From Aureimonas flava (GTDB lineage: Bacteria; Pseudomonadota; Alphaproteobacteria; Rhizobiales; Rhizobiaceae): a stretch of DNA of 64,000 nucleotides. Below, piece after piece: positions 62,407 through 64,000 of this stretch. Below the pieces are notes generated by a model that saw nothing but the letters and a program-made list of their open reading frames with translations, was not told where the DNA came from and ran no database searches. Every line of letters starts with the position of its first letter. Positions within the stretch are counted from its first letter, which is position 1. Location of the stretch: NCBI RefSeq assembly GCF_003583935.1, contig NZ_QYRN01000001.1:124001-188000 (forward strand), in the 5' to 3' direction. Both the position numbers and the translations under genes were made by a program.

Positions 62407-63291
62407 ATGGAATGGCGCGGTCGGCGGGAAAGCAGCAACATCGAGGACCGGCGGGGCAGCGGCGGCGGTTTCGGTGGCGGCGGGATGCGTATTCCGATCC
62501 GCGCGGGCGGTGGCGGCGGCATCGGCCTCCTCGTGATCCTGGCGATCCTCTGGATCGGCTTCGGCATCAATCCGCTGTCGGTGATCGGAATGGACGACGG
62601 CTCGGGCACCACGCAGACCGCGTCGCGCCAGGGGCCGGGCGTCTCCGGCACCGCCGACGAGACCGACAACTTCGTCGCCGTAGTGCTCGCGGACACCGAG
62701 GACGTCTGGAACGCACGCTTCTCGCAGATGGGCAGCACCTACCGCGAGCCGACCCTGGTCCTGTTCGACCGGCAGGTGAGTTCCGCCTGCGGCAACGCCA
62801 CGTCCGCCTCGGGGCCGTTCTACTGCCCGAACGACCAGAAGCTCTACCTCGACCTGACCTTCTTCCGGCAGCTCCAGGGCCAGCTCAACGCGCCCGGCGA
62901 CTTCGCGCAGGCCTACGTGGTCGCCCACGAGGTCGGGCACCATGTCCAGAACCTCCTCGGCACGCTGGGCAAGACCACGCAGCTTCGCCAGCAGTCCTCG
63001 GAGGCCGACGCCAACGCCATCTCCGTTCGCGTCGAACTCCAGGCCGACTGCTATGCCGGCATCTGGGCGCACGACACCCAGCAGGCGGGCTTCGTGGAGG
63101 ACGGCGACGTGGAGGAGGCGCTCAACGCCGCCAGCCAGATCGGCGACGACACGCTGCAGGAGCGCAGCCAGGGAACGGTGGTGCCAGACAGCTTCACCCA
63201 CGGCACCTCGGCCCAGCGCGTCGAGTGGTTCCGCAGGGGCCTCACGTCGGGCAGCATGGAGCAGTGCGACACGTTCCAGGGACGGCTCTGA
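62407..63291 (+). CDS. Membrane-anchored neutral zinc metallopeptidase (YpfJ family)
   Basis: 294-aa YpfJ/KPN_02809-type predicted metalloprotease. The glycine/arginine-rich N-terminus is followed by a single membrane helix (about 38-56, GIGLLVILAILWIGFGI), and then the periplasmic domain has the HEVGHHVQNLLG zinc motif, a downstream ELQADCYAG carrying the third ligand, and the paired Cys in CGNATSASGPFYC. The substrate is unknown. The ATG at 62407 is the first in frame with a weak AGGAGAG upstream. Confidence 0.9.
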   Translation: MEWRGRRESSNIEDRRGSGGGFGGGGMRIPIRAGGGGGIGLLVILAILWIGFGINPLSVIGMDDGSGTTQTASRQGPGVSGTADETDNFVAVVLADTEDVWNARFSQMGSTYREPTLVLFDRQVSSACGNATSASGPFYCPNDQKLYLDLTFFRQLQGQLNAPGDFAQAYVVAHEVGHHVQNLLGTLGKTTQLRQQSSEADANAISVRVELQADCYAGIWAHDTQQAGFVEDGDVEEALNAASQIGDDTLQERSQGTVVPDSFTHGTSAQRVEWFRRGLTSGSMEQCDTFQGRL

Positions 63292-63305
63292 GCCGGGACG
63301 GAAAG

Positions 63306-63335
63306 GCCGGCCGGCGCTTGCAATCCGGCCGGCGG
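63306..63335 (+). terminator. Hairpin between ypfJ-type gene and glyS
   Basis: GCCGGCCGG and CCGGCCGGC flank about ten bases, 14 bp after the metallopeptidase stop. There is no T-run. Possible weak terminator before glyS. Confidence 0.45.
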
Positions 63336-63383
63336 CATGGTGTGTCCCGCGCGACTGCATCCAGCCGCGACGTGTGACAGCCC

Positions 63384-64000
63384 ATGCCCGACCTTCTTCT
63401 CGAGCTTCGTTCCGAAGAGATTCCCGCGCGCATGCAGCGCAAGGCGGCGGGCGACCTGAAGAAGGCGGTGACGGACGCGCTGGTCGCGGCGGGCCTGACC
63501 TACGAGGGCGCGCGCGAATACTGGACGCCGCGCCGCATCGCGCTCGACATCCGCGGTCTCGACGCACGCTCCAAGGACACGCGCGAGGAGCGCAAGGGCC
63601 CGCGAACGGACGCGCCAGAACGGGCGATCGAGGGCTTCCTCAAGGGGGCGGGGCTCGCCTCGATCGATCAGGCGGAGCGGCGCAGCGACGGCAAGAAGGG
63701 CGAGTTCTTCGTCGCGGTGATCGAGCGGCCAGGCCGGCCGGCCGAGGAGATCGTGGCCGAGGCCATGCCCGGCATCATCCGCGACTTTCCGTGGCCCAAG
63801 TCCATGCGCTGGGGTGCCGCGTCGCGCGAGCCGGGCTCGCTGCGCTGGGTTCGCCCGCTCCAATCGATCCTGTGCGTGTTCGGCCCGGAAAACGGCGAGA
63901 CCGCGGTGATCGACTTCGAGGTGGCCGGCATCCGCTCGGGCGACCGCACAGCCGGCCATCGCTTCCATGCCCCGGAGGAGTTCAAGGTCCGCCGCTTCGA
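63384..64000 (+). CDS. glyS: Glycyl-tRNA synthetase beta subunit, N-terminal part
   Basis: First about 205 codons; the gene runs off the right end. The start [21 protein letters not shown] and the following [24 protein letters not shown] and [10 protein letters not shown] blocks are diagnostic for bacterial GlyS of the alpha2-beta2 glycyl-tRNA synthetase. The alpha subunit gene glyQ, normally just upstream, is not next to it here: a metallopeptidase gene is. The ATG at 63384 lacks a strong ribosome-binding site. Confidence 0.95.
   Translation, partial: MPDLLLELRSEEIPARMQRKAAGDLKKAVTDALVAAGLTYEGAREYWTPRRIALDIRGLDARSKDTREERKGPRTDAPERAIEGFLKGAGLASIDQAERRSDGKKGEFFVAVIERPGRPAEEIVAEAMPGIIRDFPWPKSMRWGAASREPGSLRWVRPLQSILCVFGPENGETAVIDFEVAGIRSGDRTAGHRFHAPEEFKVRRF

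Noticed and set aside
1-64000. Search for CRISPR arrays, insertion sequences, integrase/att sites, phage genes, tRNA and rRNA
   Set aside because: No regular repeats with spacers, no transposase or integrase motifs, and no tRNA-like cloverleaf or rRNA segments were recognised by reading; a tRNA or covariance search would be needed to exclude short ones fully.

Overview
The window is one contiguous piece of a high-GC alphaproteobacterial chromosome, most likely from the Hyphomicrobiales (Rhizobiales; an Aurantimonas/Aureimonas- or Rhizobium-like lineage). The signs are the Rhizobium-type L-rhamnose gene set (fused rhaD aldolase/dehydrogenase, rhaI, rhaU mutarotase, DeoR-type rhaR), the chvE-gguA-gguB-gguC sugar system known from Agrobacterium, an ArsR-methyltransferase fusion beside metF, HWE-type histidine kinase signalling, and strong third-position G/C. 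That codon bias creates very long antisense shadow frames, which I left out. I see no insertion sequence, integrase, CRISPR array, tRNA or rRNA. The ends are cut: a DUF305-type gene at the left and glyS at the right.

Layout. (1) 1-1.0 kb: DUF305 tail and a PAP2 phosphatase. (2) 1.0-15.2 kb: L-rhamnose locus. A minus-strand operon (rhaR-rhaU-rhaK-AraC regulator-Zn alcohol dehydrogenase-SDR-rhaT-rhaP-rhaQ-rhaS) diverges from a plus-strand operon (rhaD-rhaI-SIS isomerase) across an intergenic region with a large inverted repeat. (3) 15.3-20.5 kb: small KGG-type protein, secreted repeat protein, an acyl-CoA dehydrogenase / 3-hydroxyisobutyrate dehydrogenase / acyl-CoA synthetase operon and a single-domain response regulator. 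(4) 20.6-27.9 kb: L-fucose-type locus: IclR regulator, SDR, fucU mutarotase, a CUT2 sugar ABC transporter and, divergently, L-fuconate dehydratase. (5) 27.9-29.3 kb: MATE exporter. (6) 29.6-41.1 kb: D-galactose/L-arabinose oxidative operon (gguC, sugar 1-dehydrogenase, aldose epimerase, IlvD-type aldonate dehydratase, lactonase, dgoK, dgoA) followed by chvE-gguA-gguB. (7) 41.3-46.8 kb: DUF2218 protein, Kef/YbaL-type antiporter, TPP riboswitch and thiOSGE. (8) 46.9-64 kb: housekeeping and conserved genes (GntR regulator, a membrane protein paired with a ClpP-fold membrane-anchored protein, lysophospholipase-like hydrolase, RNase T2, ettA, HWE kinase with response regulator, DedA, MOSC, trmO, SahR-like regulator with metF, a PLP-dependent decarboxylase, DUF4112, YpfJ metalloprotease, glyS).

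How it works together. Regions 2, 4 and 6 form a sugar-catabolism block with three complete CUT2-type ABC importers, each beside the mutarotase/epimerase and catabolic enzymes for its presumed sugar: rhamnose by a phosphorylating route, fucose and galactose/arabinose by oxidative routes. Control signals can be read directly. The galactose/arabinose operon and chvE share the site CAGACAATTGG just downstream of their -10 boxes. The fucose enzyme promoters and the fucose transporter promoter share CGGTTC/GAACCG arms. The rhamnose divergon has 14-bp inverted arms. The thiamin operon has a TPP riboswitch whose probable promoter lies inside the last codons of the antiporter gene.

I found no unmistakably new system. 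The best leads are the twin-promoter operator, the membrane protein/ClpP-fold pair at 47.7-49.9 kb, a 28-residue membrane micropeptide with its own Shine-Dalgarno sequence, the extra redox/regulator module inside the rhamnose operon, and the thi promoter nested in a coding sequence.
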